Part shown: positions 1 through 12,974 of the stretch, piece after piece
Numbering within the stretch: position 1 is the first letter of the stretch
Layout: each line of letters begins with the position of its first letter
Program-made: the position numbers and the translations under genes
Assembly (NCBI RefSeq): GCF_030814995.1
Contig: NZ_JAUSVX010000002.1
Span: 558,001-622,000, forward strand
DNA: 64,000 nucleotides
Source: Labrys wisconsinensis
Lineage (GTDB): Bacteria > Pseudomonadota > Alphaproteobacteria > Rhizobiales > Labraceae
Direction of reading: 5' to 3'
The notes under the pieces: generated by a model
Told to the model about the DNA's origin: nothing
What the model saw: the letters and a program-made list of their open reading frames with translations, nothing else
Databases searched by the model: none

Positions 1-385
1 AGGCGTTGCCGGCGATCTCGCCGCCGGCGAGGCGCGGGAACCAGCGCTGGCGCCGCTCGGCCGAGCGGGCGTTGACCACGTCCTCGGCGAAGCCGAAATG
101 GGCACGCAGGGCCTGCGTGACGTTGGAATCGGCCGCCGACAATTCGATCAGGAGGTTGAACAGCTCCGGCAGGCTGGCGCCGTCGCCGCCGTGCTCGCGC
201 GGGACGCGCACGGCGCCGAAGCGGGCGTCCTTCAGCCACTGGATCGGCTCGTGCGGCAGGGTGCGATCGAGCTCGCGTGCGACCGCGCCCTCGCCGATGC
301 GCTGGAAGATCGGACGAAACCGCGCCGCCAGGCCTTCATAGGTCTCGCTCGGGCCCGAGCCCCAGCCCAATTCGATCTGAGTCAT
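1..385 (-). CDS. Acyl-CoA dehydrogenase-family flavoprotein, N-terminal part (cut by window edge)
   Basis: The reading frame starts at an ATG at 385 and runs open off the left edge, so only about 128 N-terminal residues are visible. They look like the all-alpha N-terminal domain of acyl-CoA dehydrogenases. The stretch LKDARFGAVRVPREHGGDG followed by a helix with ELSAADSNV fits the SfnB/DszC-like branch of flavin-dependent monooxygenases used on organosulfur compounds. Family membership is well supported. The monooxygenase-versus-dehydrogenase choice is an inference, because the catalytic part lies outside the window. The gene is divergent from the sugar transporter operon, with 133 bp between the two starts. 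Confidence 0.75.
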   Translation of the reverse strand, partial: MTQIELGWGSGPSETYEGLAARFRPIFQRIGEGAVARELDRTLPHEPIQWLKDARFGAVRVPREHGGDGASLPELFNLLIELSAADSNVTQALRAHFGFAEDVVNARSAERRQRWFPRLAGGEIAGNA

Positions 386-453
386 GTGTCCTGCCGGCTT
401 GCTGGTTCAGCTACTCCTCCCGTGCGGGAGCGATCCGCTTCATAGCGTGTCAA

Positions 454-489
454 ATAATCTATTTACAAGGTAGAATTTATATAGATTAT
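454..489. promoter_or_regulatory. AT-rich inverted repeat in the control region of the sugar ABC operon
   Basis: A perfect 9-bp inverted repeat (ATAATCTAT at 454-462, ATAGATTAT at 481-489) has an 18-bp spacer. It is the only AT-rich stretch between the divergent genes. A -35-like TTTACA (462-467) lies inside it, and a -10-like element overlaps the right arm. This arrangement is typical of an operator over a promoter. The regulator is not visible in the window. The exact -10 hexamer is uncertain. Confidence 0.5.
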
Positions 490-518
490 GGCAGGCAATC
501 GCCATCGAGGAGCCTGCC

Positions 519-1535
519 ATGGCCGCTTCCGATCTCGCCCCCACCTTCGGCCGCCGCGGTCTCATCAAGGCCGGCCTCGTCGCCGGCGCCGCCCTTGCGC
601 TCGGCAAGGCCGGCCTGGTCTCGGCCGCCCGCGCCGCCGACGACGTGCCCTCCCTTGCCGGCAAGCGCATCGCCATCAGCGCCACCGGCACGGACCATTA
701 CTGGGACCTCAAGGCCTATCAGGCCCAGATCGAGGAGGTGAAGCGCCTCGGCGGCGAGCCGATCGGGCTCGACGCCGGCCGCGACGACAAGAAGCTCGTC
801 GCCCAGCTCCAGACCCTGATCGCCCAGCGCCCCGATGCGGTGATCCAGACACTGGGCACCCTCAGCGTCATCGACCCCTGGCTGAAGAAGATCAAGGATG
901 CCGGCATCCCGGTGTTCACCGCCGACGTTCCCAGCACCAACAGCATCAACAACACCACCTCCGACAATTTCGGCATCGGCTCTAGCCTGGCGCTGCGACT
1001 GGTCGCCGACATCGGCGGCGAAGGCGACATCGTGGTGTTCAACGGCTTCTACGGCGTGCCCGTCTGCGCCATCCGCTATGACGAGCTCAGGCACGTCCTG
1101 AAATATTATCCGCGGGTGAAGATCGTCCAGCCGGAGCTGCGCGACGTCATTCCCAACACCGTGCAGGACGCCTTCGCCCAGGTGACCGCCGTGCTCGCCA
1201 AATATCCGGAGAAGGGCTCGATCAAGGCGATCTGGTCGGCCTGGGACGTGCCCCAGCTCGGCGCTACCCAGGCCCTGGTCGCCGCCGGCCGCACCGAGGT
1301 GCGCACCTATGGCGTCGACGGCAGCCCGGAGGTGCTGGACCTGGTCAAGGACCCGAAGTCGCCGGCCGCGGCGGTCGCGGCCCAGCAGCCGGCCCTGATC
1401 GGCAAGACCGCGGTGCAGACCGTGGCGCGCTATCTCGGCGGTCAGAAGACCCTGCCGCAGGAGACCTACATCGCCTCGATCCTCGCCACCAAGGACAATG
1501 CCGCCGAGGTCCAGAAGACCCTCGGCCAGGTGTGA
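519..1535 (+). CDS. Sugar ABC transporter periplasmic substrate-binding protein (ribose/galactose type)
   Basis: This 338-residue protein is the binding component of a monosaccharide importer of the RbsB type (Peripla_BP_4 fold). A twin-arginine signal (FGRRGLIKA at about 11-19, hydrophobic stretch, cleavage near AARA at 37-40) suggests Tat export, unusual but known for such proteins. The body shows the alternating beta/alpha pattern of the family, including the segment from PDAVIQTLG to IPVFTADVP. The start follows GAGGAG at 507-512; GCAGGC/GCCTGC arms flank that ribosome-binding site. It is the first gene of a four-gene operon with the ATPase and two permeases. The substrate cannot be told from sequence; no sugar-metabolism gene is adjacent. 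Confidence 0.88.
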   Translation: MAASDLAPTFGRRGLIKAGLVAGAALALGKAGLVSAARAADDVPSLAGKRIAISATGTDHYWDLKAYQAQIEEVKRLGGEPIGLDAGRDDKKLVAQLQTLIAQRPDAVIQTLGTLSVIDPWLKKIKDAGIPVFTADVPSTNSINNTTSDNFGIGSSLALRLVADIGGEGDIVVFNGFYGVPVCAIRYDELRHVLKYYPRVKIVQPELRDVIPNTVQDAFAQVTAVLAKYPEKGSIKAIWSAWDVPQLGATQALVAAGRTEVRTYGVDGSPEVLDLVKDPKSPAAAVAAQQPALIGKTAVQTVARYLGGQKTLPQETYIASILATKDNAAEVQKTLGQV

Positions 1536-1590
1536 TCCTTTCGTCGGCCCGCCCCGTGCCGGCCGGTGCGGGGCCGTAGGGAACTCCTCG

Positions 1591-3109
<1,519 letters not shown>

Positions 3110-3120
<11 letters not shown>

Positions 3121-4147
3121 CCTCGAAGTGGCTGCGGCGGGCGCGGGCCAGGCCGCCGCCGGCACGGCGCGCCGCGCCGCCATCGGGCGGCGGGCGGCCA
3201 CGCTGCTGGTGCGCTCCGCCTCCTTCATCGCCTTCGCGGCCGTGCTCGCCGTCTTCGCCTGGCAGGCGCCCTTCTTCCTGTCGGTCGCCAATGTCGGCAA
3301 CGTGCTCGGCCAGTCGGCGATCCTGGGCACGCTGGCCATCGGCCTCACCATCGTCGTCATCGGCGGCGGCTCGAACGTCGTCACCGGCGGCATCGACCTC
3401 TCCATCGCCGCCAACATGGGCCTCAGCGCCGCCGTCTACGCCTCGCTGATCCAGGCCGGCGCCGACGATGGCACGGCCGCCGCGGGCGCGCTGGCGACGG
3501 GGCTCGCCATCGGCCTCGTCAACGCCCTCTCCGTCACCCTGCTCGGCATCGTGCCATTGCTCGCCACCCTCGCCGTCATGAACGTGGTGGCGGGCCTGGA
3601 GCTGGTGCTGACGCAGAACACGGTGGTGCCCGCCGCGACCGATTTCCTGTCGGTCCTCTCCGGCTACGGCCCCTGGTCCGTCCCCGTCCTCGCCTTCGTC
3701 TTCGTCGGCATCGCCGCCGTGTTCTTCATCGGGGTGCAGCAGACCCGCATCGGCCTGCATCTCTACGCCGTCGGCGAGTTCCCCGAGGCGGCACGCGCCG
3801 CCGGGCTGCCGGTCCGGCGCCTGGTCGCCGGCTCCTACCTCGTCTGCGGCCTGACCGGCGGCATCGGCGGCATCCTGTCCGTCGCCTATCTCAGCGGCAG
3901 CACCACCGGGTCCGGCGAGATGCTGCTGTCGGTCGTGGTCACCGCCCTGCTCGGCGTGGTGTTCTCGCGGCGGCTGGTGCCGACCATCGGCGGCACGGTG
4001 CTGTCGGCCCTGTTCGTCGGATTCCTGATCAACGGCTTCCAGCTCCTCAACATTTCCAGCTACTGGGTGAGCGGCGTGCAGGGGGTGCTGATCCTCCTGG
4101 TGGTTGCCGCGACCTCGCTGCTGCGCCGCAACGGGAGCGCGCCATGA
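3110..4147 (+). CDS. Sugar ABC transporter permease (RbsC type), first subunit
   Basis: This 345-residue, very hydrophobic protein has about eight to ten transmembrane segments and matches the branched-chain/monosaccharide permease family (BPD_transp_2). The conserved loop GGGSNVVTGGIDLSIAA, typical of RbsC-like permeases, follows the third or fourth segment. Its start overlaps the end of the ATPase gene (ATG at 3110, stop of the ATPase at 3118-3120), and its end overlaps the next permease by 4 bp, so translation is probably coupled. It should form a heterodimer with the product of 4144-5127 in the inner membrane. Confidence 0.9.
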
Positions 4148-5127
4148 CCGACCTGTCGCTGCAGCCGGCGGCCCCCCTCGCCCGGCTGCGGGGCCTCGTC
4201 CAGCGCTACGGGCTGGTGCTGGCGCTCGTCGCGGTCTTCGCCTTCTTCTCCGCGACGACGCCGACCTTCCTCGCACCCGCCAACCTCCTCAGCGTGCTGG
4301 TCAACAATTTCACGCTGCTCGCCATCGTCGCCATCGCCATGACGCTGGTGGTGGCGGCCGGCGGCATCGATCTTTCGGTCGGCACGGCGGTGGACGCGGC
4401 CAGCCTCGCCTTCGTGTCGCTGGTCCTCGCCGGCCAGCCGGTCTGGCTGGCGGCGCCGGCGGGCCTCGTCGCCGGCGCGGTCGTCGGCCTGTTCAATGCC
4501 TTTCTGATCGCGGGCCTGCGCATCGCTCCCTTCCTGGCGACGCTCGGCACGCTGTTCATCGGCCGCAGCGCCCAGCAATTGCTGACCGGCGGCGGCAACC
4601 CGATCTACCTGCCCTCCTCCGCCGTGCCGCCGTCCTTCGCCTTCATCGGCCACGGCCAGGTGCTGGGCGTGCCGCTGCCTCTCGGCGTCGTCGCCGTCCT
4701 GGCGGCTGCCGCCGTGCTGCTGCTCACCCGCACCCGCTATGGCCGTAGCCTCGTCGCCATCGGCGTGCAGCCCGGGGTCGCCTGGTATTCCGGCCTGCGC
4801 GTGGCGCGCCAGACCGGCCTGGTCTATGTCCTCGCGGCCCTGGTTGGGGCCGTGGCCGGGCTGATCCTGTCGGCGACGGTCAATGTCTACGTGCCCTATT
4901 CCGGCAATGCCTTCCTGCTCAACGCCATCGGCGCCACCTTCATCGGCACGACGCTCGATCGCGAGCGGCGTCCGAACGTGCCGGGCACGGTGCTCGGCGT
5001 GCTGCTGCTCAGCATCGTCGCCAACGGGCTCCTGCTGGTCGGCCTGAACTATTACTGGCAGCAGGTCGGCACCGGCCTCCTCATCTTCTTCGTCCTGGCG
5101 CTGAGCTTCGCCACCCGCAAGGCGTGA
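4144..5127 (+). CDS. Sugar ABC transporter permease (RbsC type), second subunit
   Basis: A 327-residue membrane protein of the same family as the preceding permease. The marker loop reads VVAAGGIDLSVGTAVD near residue 80. Its ATG overlaps the upstream stop (ATGA at 4144). Two non-identical permeases with one fused ATPase and one binding protein make a complete importer in one operon (519-5127). It is the last gene of the operon; no clear intrinsic terminator follows, though an AT-rich inverted repeat lies 208 bp downstream. Confidence 0.9.
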   Translation: MTDLSLQPAAPLARLRGLVQRYGLVLALVAVFAFFSATTPTFLAPANLLSVLVNNFTLLAIVAIAMTLVVAAGGIDLSVGTAVDAASLAFVSLVLAGQPVWLAAPAGLVAGAVVGLFNAFLIAGLRIAPFLATLGTLFIGRSAQQLLTGGGNPIYLPSSAVPPSFAFIGHGQVLGVPLPLGVVAVLAAAAVLLLTRTRYGRSLVAIGVQPGVAWYSGLRVARQTGLVYVLAALVGAVAGLILSATVNVYVPYSGNAFLLNAIGATFIGTTLDRERRPNVPGTVLGVLLLSIVANGLLLVGLNYYWQQVGTGLLIFFVLALSFATRKA

Positions 5128-5334
5128 AAGATCATCGCCGTCCCGGCCACGCCGTGCCCACGTTCGAGGCACGCTCTGCCGAGGATGCGGTCATCGATGG
5201 ACGGATCCGTGCCGCTGCGGGGCGTGCGGATGCCGACTTTATTTGGGAGGGTCGATAAAACTGCAGGTTGTTACCCCAGGAACAAGTGAAATTCCCCTGC
5301 GCGTGGCCTAACGTCCGCCGGTCCGCGCGGGGGG

Positions 5335-5359
5335 CTTTTATTTCTCATACAAATAAAAG
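5335..5359. promoter_or_regulatory. AT-rich perfect inverted repeat in a 330-bp intergenic region
   Basis: CTTTTATTT (5335-5343) and AAATAAAAG (5351-5359) form a perfect 9-bp inverted repeat with a 7-nt loop. It lies in the gap 5128-5457 between the transporter operon and the GGDEF-like gene. It could be an operator or promoter element for the gene at 5458, or a weak terminator of the upstream operon. No T-run follows on the + strand, so a regulatory role is more likely. I see no gene in the rest of the gap. Confidence 0.4.
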
Positions 5360-5457
5360 TTGCAATTCCGCGGCGTGGCGCGCCGTTTGCATCGATGCTA
5401 TGGAGGAACCCGGCACCGGGGGCCGACGTTAGCGAATACCAGCCACGGAGGCTTGAT

Positions 5458-6091
5458 ATGGTTGCTTCATCGCAAGATCGCTCGTCCCTGAAGACCTTGG
5501 CCGTTCTCAAGCGCGACGCCGAGCGCCGCGCCTGGCTGTCGCAATCCTTCGGCGCCAAGGTCTCCCCGGCCGACGATCTCGGCGATCTCGACCATGTCCT
5601 GGTGCGCTTCTCCACCCTGTCGCAGATCGCCTGCGGCGAGACCGAGAGCGGCCTCTCCAGCCGCGCCTTCTTCGGCGCCCATGTCCATGCCATCCTGCAG
5701 GAAGAGGCGGAGCTGTCGAACTTCGCCATCGGCTTCGTCCGGATCCGCAACGGCGGCCAGCTCGACGCCTCGGTGCTGCGGCCGATGGCGCAGATCATGC
5801 GCGAGGCCCTGCAGCCGCAGGACCATCTGGCCGAGGTCCGGCCCGCGATCTTCGGCGTGATCGCGCCTGCGACATCAGGCGCGTCCCTGCAGGAGCGGCT
5901 CGAGGAGGCGGCGCTCTCCATCGCCTCCACCACCTTCTTCGACAGCCGCGCCGGCCGCTCCAGCTTCTACGAGGCCGAGGTGGCGATGGGCCGCCTCGAC
6001 GGCCGCCGCACGGTCGAGGACGTGTTCCGGGAGACCCGGCGCTGCGCAGTCTACGACCAGACGGCCCTGCAGGCGGCGCGCGCCGCCCAGC

Positions 6092-6102
<11 letters not shown>
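5458..6102 (+). CDS. Degenerate GGDEF-like protein of unknown function
   Basis: The 214-residue cytoplasmic protein looks like a GGDEF (diguanylate cyclase) domain that has lost its active site. ESGLSSRAFF (63-72) aligns with the family's starting motif TGLxNRxxF. FAIGFVRI (89-96) matches the first core strand. DHLAEVRPAIFGVIAP (122-137) aligns with the strand-turn-strand that normally carries GGDEF, but the signature reads RPAIF here. The metal-binding Asp after the first strand is also missing and the segment between is shortened. It may act as a structural or regulatory domain; cyclase activity is not expected. The start at 5458 follows ACGGAGG at 5445-5451; an in-frame start at 5395 lacks one. 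Its 3' end overlaps mfd by 11 bp on the opposite strand. Confidence 0.6.
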
Positions 6103-9627
<3,525 letters not shown>

Positions 9628-9631
<4 letters not shown>

Positions 9632-9924
9632 GCGCGGGCGCGGCCTGGACGGGCGTGGAAGGCGCGCAGCTTGTGCATCAGGCCGGTGTCGTGGATATCG
9701 GGCGTCGCGGCGGTGCCGGTGATCCAGTCGTAGAGGTCGTGGTCCTCGGCCTCGATCAGCCGCTCGAAGGCCGCGACGTCCTCCTCGCCGAGGGTGCCGA
9801 TCTCGGCGTCGCAGAACGGGCCCATCAACAGGTCCATCTCGCGCGTGCCGCGATGCCAGGCGCGGAACAGCAGCCGCCGCCGGCGCGGATCGAGATCGGA
9901 GGAGGAGCGGGTGGTTCCTGACAT
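9628..9924 (-). CDS. sdhE: Succinate dehydrogenase assembly factor SdhE (FAD assembly factor 2)
   Basis: A 98-residue protein of the SdhE/Sdh5 (DUF339) family, which promotes covalent attachment of FAD to the succinate dehydrogenase flavoprotein subunit. The family signature RGTREMD is at about 25-31, and the conserved helical region with EDHDLYDWITG follows. The start at 9924 matches family length; an in-frame ATG further upstream would add an unlikely Ser/Arg-rich leader. It lies directly before mfd with a 4-bp overlap and faces recG across a 137-bp gap, an order common in alphaproteobacteria. Confidence 0.93.
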
Positions 9925-9946
9925 GCTGACGGTCCTGGACGGCGGC

Positions 9947-9975
9947 TGTATAGCGTGGCGAGTCCGGCTTGTCAT
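9947..9975 (-). promoter_or_regulatory. Predicted promoter of sdhE-mfd
   Basis: Read on the minus strand, ATGACA (970-975 of the 9 kb block, i.e. 9970-9975) and TATACA (9947-9952) are separated by exactly 17 bp. They lie 23 bp before the sdhE start. The spacing and -10 are good; the -35 is only moderate. This is a prediction from hexamers alone. Confidence 0.45.
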
Positions 9976-10061
9976 GAATGTGCTCGCCATGGCGGGGTTG
10001 CATCGAAAGCGGAACCGCTCCGCGACTTGCCCCGACTGCTGCTTGCTCTTTCACTAGCGCC

Positions 10062-12161
10062 ATGCGCCCGGCGATTCTCAACCCGCTCTTTGCCTCGGTC
10101 TCCACCCTCGCCGGCGTCGGTCCGGCGCGGGTCAAGACCTTCGCGCGGCTGCTCGGCGGCAGCGGCCCGGCCGGGCCGCGGGTGCTCGATCTGCTCGTCC
10201 ACCTCCCGGTCAACGTGCTCGACCGCCGCCTGCGGCCGAAGCTCGCCGAGGCGCCGCTGGACACGCTGGTGACGGTGGAGGTGGCAGTCGACCGCTACCG
10301 GCCGGGCGGGCGGGCCGGAGCACCGCTGCGGGTCTATTGCCATGACGAGACCGGCGAGCTGACGCTGGTGTTCTTCTCGGCCCAGTCGGCCTGGATCGAA
10401 CGCTCGCTGCCGCTCGGGGCGCGGCGCTGGGTCTCCGGAAGGATCGAGCTCTATGACGGCATGATGCAGATGGTGCATCCCGACCGCATCGTCGACGAGG
10501 CGGGCCTGGCCGCCCTGCCGGCGGTCGAGCCGATCTATCCGCTCACCGAAGGGCTCGGCGGGCGGGCCGTGCAGCGGGCGGTCCAGGACGCGCTCGCGAA
10601 GTTGCCGGTCCTGCCGGAATGGCAGGAGCCCGACTGGCTGCGGATGCGGGCCTGGCCTCCCTTCGGGGAGGCGCTCGCGACGCTGCACCGGCCCGAGGGC
10701 CCGGAGGCGACGGCACCCGACACGCCGGCCCGCATGCGCCTGGCCTATGACGAGCTGCTCGCCTCGCAGCTGGCGCTGGTGATGGTGCGGGCGCAGATGA
10801 AGCGGCTCGGCGGCCGCAGCACCGTAGGGGACGGGCGCATCGCCGGGAAGATCGAGGCCGCCCTGCCCTTCGCGCTGACGCGCAGCCAGGCCGCGGCGCT
10901 CACCGAGATCCGCGCCGACCTGGCGGCCGAGACGCGCATGCTGCGCCTGCTGCAGGGCGATGTCGGCTCCGGCAAGACGGTGGTGGCGCTGCTGGCCATG
11001 GCGACCGCCGTGGAGGCCGGCCGCCAGGCGGCGATCATGGCGCCGACCGAGATTCTCGCCCGCCAGCACCTCGCCACCATGGCGCCGCTCGCCGAGGCCG
11101 CCGGCCTGACGGTGGCGCTGCTGACGGGGCGCGAGAAGGGCCGCGAGCGCAGCCGCGTGCTCGACGGGCTGCGGGCCGGCACGATCGACATCCTGGCCGG
11201 CACCCACGCCCTGTTCCAGGACGGCGTCGATTTCCGCGACCTCGGCCTCGCCGTCGTCGACGAGCAGCACCGCTTCGGCGTGCACCAGCGCCTCGCCCTG
11301 GCGCGCAAGGGCGAGGCCGTGGACGTCCTGGTGATGACGGCGACGCCGATCCCGCGCACCCTGGTGCTCACCTATTTCGGCGACATGGACGCCTCCGCCC
11401 TCACCGAGAAGCCGGCCGGCCGCAAGCCGGTCGATACCCGCCTCATCTCGCTCGACCGGCTCGACGAGGTGGTGGCCGCCGTCGGCCGGATGCTGGCGAC
11501 CGGGGCCCGGGTCTACTGGGTCTGCCCGCTGGTCAGCGAGTCCGAGGAGCTCGACCTCGCCGCGGCCGAGGACCGCCACCGCCATCTCGCCGGCGTGTTC
11601 GGCGACGCCGCCGATCTCCTGCACGGCCAGATGAAGGCGGCGGCGAAGGACGCGGCCATGGCGCGCTTCTCGGCCGGCGAGACCGGCCTGCTGGTTTCCA
11701 CCACGGTGATCGAGGTCGGCGTCAACGTGCCGGAGGCGACGGTGATGGTCATCGAGCATGCCGAGCGCTTCGGCCTGTCGCAGCTGCACCAGCTGCGCGG
11801 GCGCATCGGCCGCGGCGCCGAGCGCTCCACCTGCCTGCTGCTCTACCGCGGGCCGCTGGGCGAGACGGCCAAGCGGCGGCTGGAGATCATGCGTGAGACC
11901 GAGGACGGCTTCCGCATCGCCGAGGAGGATCTGAAGCTGCGCGGCGAGGGCGACGTCCTCGGCACGCGCCAGTCGGGCCTGCCCGGCTTCCGCCTGGCCC
12001 GGCTGGAGGCGCATGGCGCCCTGCTGGCGGTCGCGCGCGACGATGCCAAGCTGATCCTCGGCCGCGATCCCGAGCTGACCGGCGGGCGCGGCGAGGCGCT
12101 GCGGACGCTGCTCTATCTCTTCGAGCGGGACGAGGCGGTGCGGCTCCTGCGCGCGGGATAG
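10062..12161 (+). CDS. recG: ATP-dependent DNA helicase RecG
   Basis: The 699-residue helicase rescues stalled replication forks and processes branched DNA. It has the N-terminal wedge/OB-fold region (about 60-150), Walker A GDVGSGKTVV (near 297), the DEQHRFG box (near 398), motif III TATPIPRT, and C-terminal helicase motifs ending with QLRGRIGRG. MRPAILNPLFA at 10062 was chosen as the start because it gives the family length; an upstream in-frame ATG at 9978 would add 28 atypical residues. recG is divergent from sdhE-mfd and ends 3 bp from the convergent DUF502 gene. Confidence 0.97.
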   Translation: MRPAILNPLFASVSTLAGVGPARVKTFARLLGGSGPAGPRVLDLLVHLPVNVLDRRLRPKLAEAPLDTLVTVEVAVDRYRPGGRAGAPLRVYCHDETGELTLVFFSAQSAWIERSLPLGARRWVSGRIELYDGMMQMVHPDRIVDEAGLAALPAVEPIYPLTEGLGGRAVQRAVQDALAKLPVLPEWQEPDWLRMRAWPPFGEALATLHRPEGPEATAPDTPARMRLAYDELLASQLALVMVRAQMKRLGGRSTVGDGRIAGKIEAALPFALTRSQAAALTEIRADLAAETRMLRLLQGDVGSGKTVVALLAMATAVEAGRQAAIMAPTEILARQHLATMAPLAEAAGLTVALLTGREKGRERSRVLDGLRAGTIDILAGTHALFQDGVDFRDLGLAVVDEQHRFGVHQRLALARKGEAVDVLVMTATPIPRTLVLTYFGDMDASALTEKPAGRKPVDTRLISLDRLDEVVAAVGRMLATGARVYWVCPLVSESEELDLAAAEDRHRHLAGVFGDAADLLHGQMKAAAKDAAMARFSAGETGLLVSTTVIEVGVNVPEATVMVIEHAERFGLSQLHQLRGRIGRGAERSTCLLLYRGPLGETAKRRLEIMRETEDGFRIAEEDLKLRGEGDVLGTRQSGLPGFRLARLEAHGALLAVARDDAKLILGRDPELTGGRGEALRTLLYLFERDEAVRLLRAG

Positions 12162-12164
12162 CCG

Positions 12165-12914
12165 TCAGGCCTTCTCGCGGTCGTCGGCCAAAGCCATCTC
12201 GCCGATCAGGCGGGTCTTGAAGGCGGGGGCTGGCTCGGCGAGCGATTCCGGCTGGATCAGGCCGGCCGAGATCACCAGCTTGGTGCCCTCCTCGATCGAG
12301 ATCGGCAGCTCGATCACCTTGGCGCGCGGCAGCAGGAAGAAGAAGCCGGTGGTCGGGTTGGGGGCGCAGGGCATGAACACCGACACCCAGTCCTGGCCCG
12401 CCCCGCCCGGCAGCAGCCTCTCCACGGCCGGGCTCGGCTCGGCGGAGATGAACACCACCGACCAGGCGCCCTGCGGGAACTCCACCAGACCGACCTTGCG
12501 GAACGAGGTGCCGGACTGGGAAAAGACGGTGGTGAAGACCTGCTTGAGCGCCTTGTAGATGCCGCGCACCACCGGCATGCGGTCGAGCAGCGTCTCGCCG
12601 AAGCGCACCAGCGAACGCCCGACCAGGTTGGCGGTGAGGAATCCGACCAGGGTCAGGCCGATGATGGCCACGATCAGGCCGAAGCCGGGGATGCGGAACG
12701 GCAGATAGGTCTCGGGCAGATAGCGCGTCGGGATGAACGGCGTCACCCAACCGTCGACCCACTGGATGAAGCTCCAGGTGAGGTAGAGCGTGATCGCCAC
12801 CGGCCCGGCAACGATCAGCCCGGTGAGGAAATAGCTGCGCAGGCTGCCGAAGCGGCTCACCCGCAGCGGCTGCGGGGACCCGAGAGGCGTCACGGTCTCA
12901 GCCTTTCTTGCCAT
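12165..12914 (-). CDS. DUF502 family integral membrane protein
   Basis: A 249-residue inner-membrane protein of the DUF502 family, whose function is unknown. Two hydrophobic segments are visible (SYFLTGLIVAGPVAITLYL near 28-46 and IVAIIGLTLVGFLTANLV near 80-97). Family-typical parts follow: LLDRMPVVRGIYKALKQVF and the C-terminal soluble domain with FFFLLPRAKVIELPIS. It is convergent with recG (3-bp gap), a gene pair conserved in many alphaproteobacteria. Its start codon sits inside a perfect inverted repeat (12910-12940), and no good ribosome-binding site precedes it. Confidence 0.88.
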   Translation of the reverse strand: MARKAETVTPLGSPQPLRVSRFGSLRSYFLTGLIVAGPVAITLYLTWSFIQWVDGWVTPFIPTRYLPETYLPFRIPGFGLIVAIIGLTLVGFLTANLVGRSLVRFGETLLDRMPVVRGIYKALKQVFTTVFSQSGTSFRKVGLVEFPQGAWSVVFISAEPSPAVERLLPGGAGQDWVSVFMPCAPNPTTGFFFLLPRAKVIELPISIEEGTKLVISAGLIQPESLAEPAPAFKTRLIGEMALADDREKA

Positions 12915-12940
12915 GCACCATTTCTAGCACGGTGCATGGC
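12910..12940 (-). promoter_or_regulatory. Inverted repeat covering the start codon of the DUF502 gene
   Basis: GCCATGCACC (12910-12919) and GGTGCATGGC (12931-12940) form a perfect 10-bp inverted repeat with an 11-nt spacer. In the minus-strand transcript the 3' arm contains the ATG at 12914. As RNA it would be a stable hairpin hiding the start codon; as DNA it could be an operator. Which applies is not decidable from sequence. Confidence 0.5.
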
Positions 12941-12974
12941 GGTGTTGTCGAGGCGCACGCCGGTTTTTGCCAGA

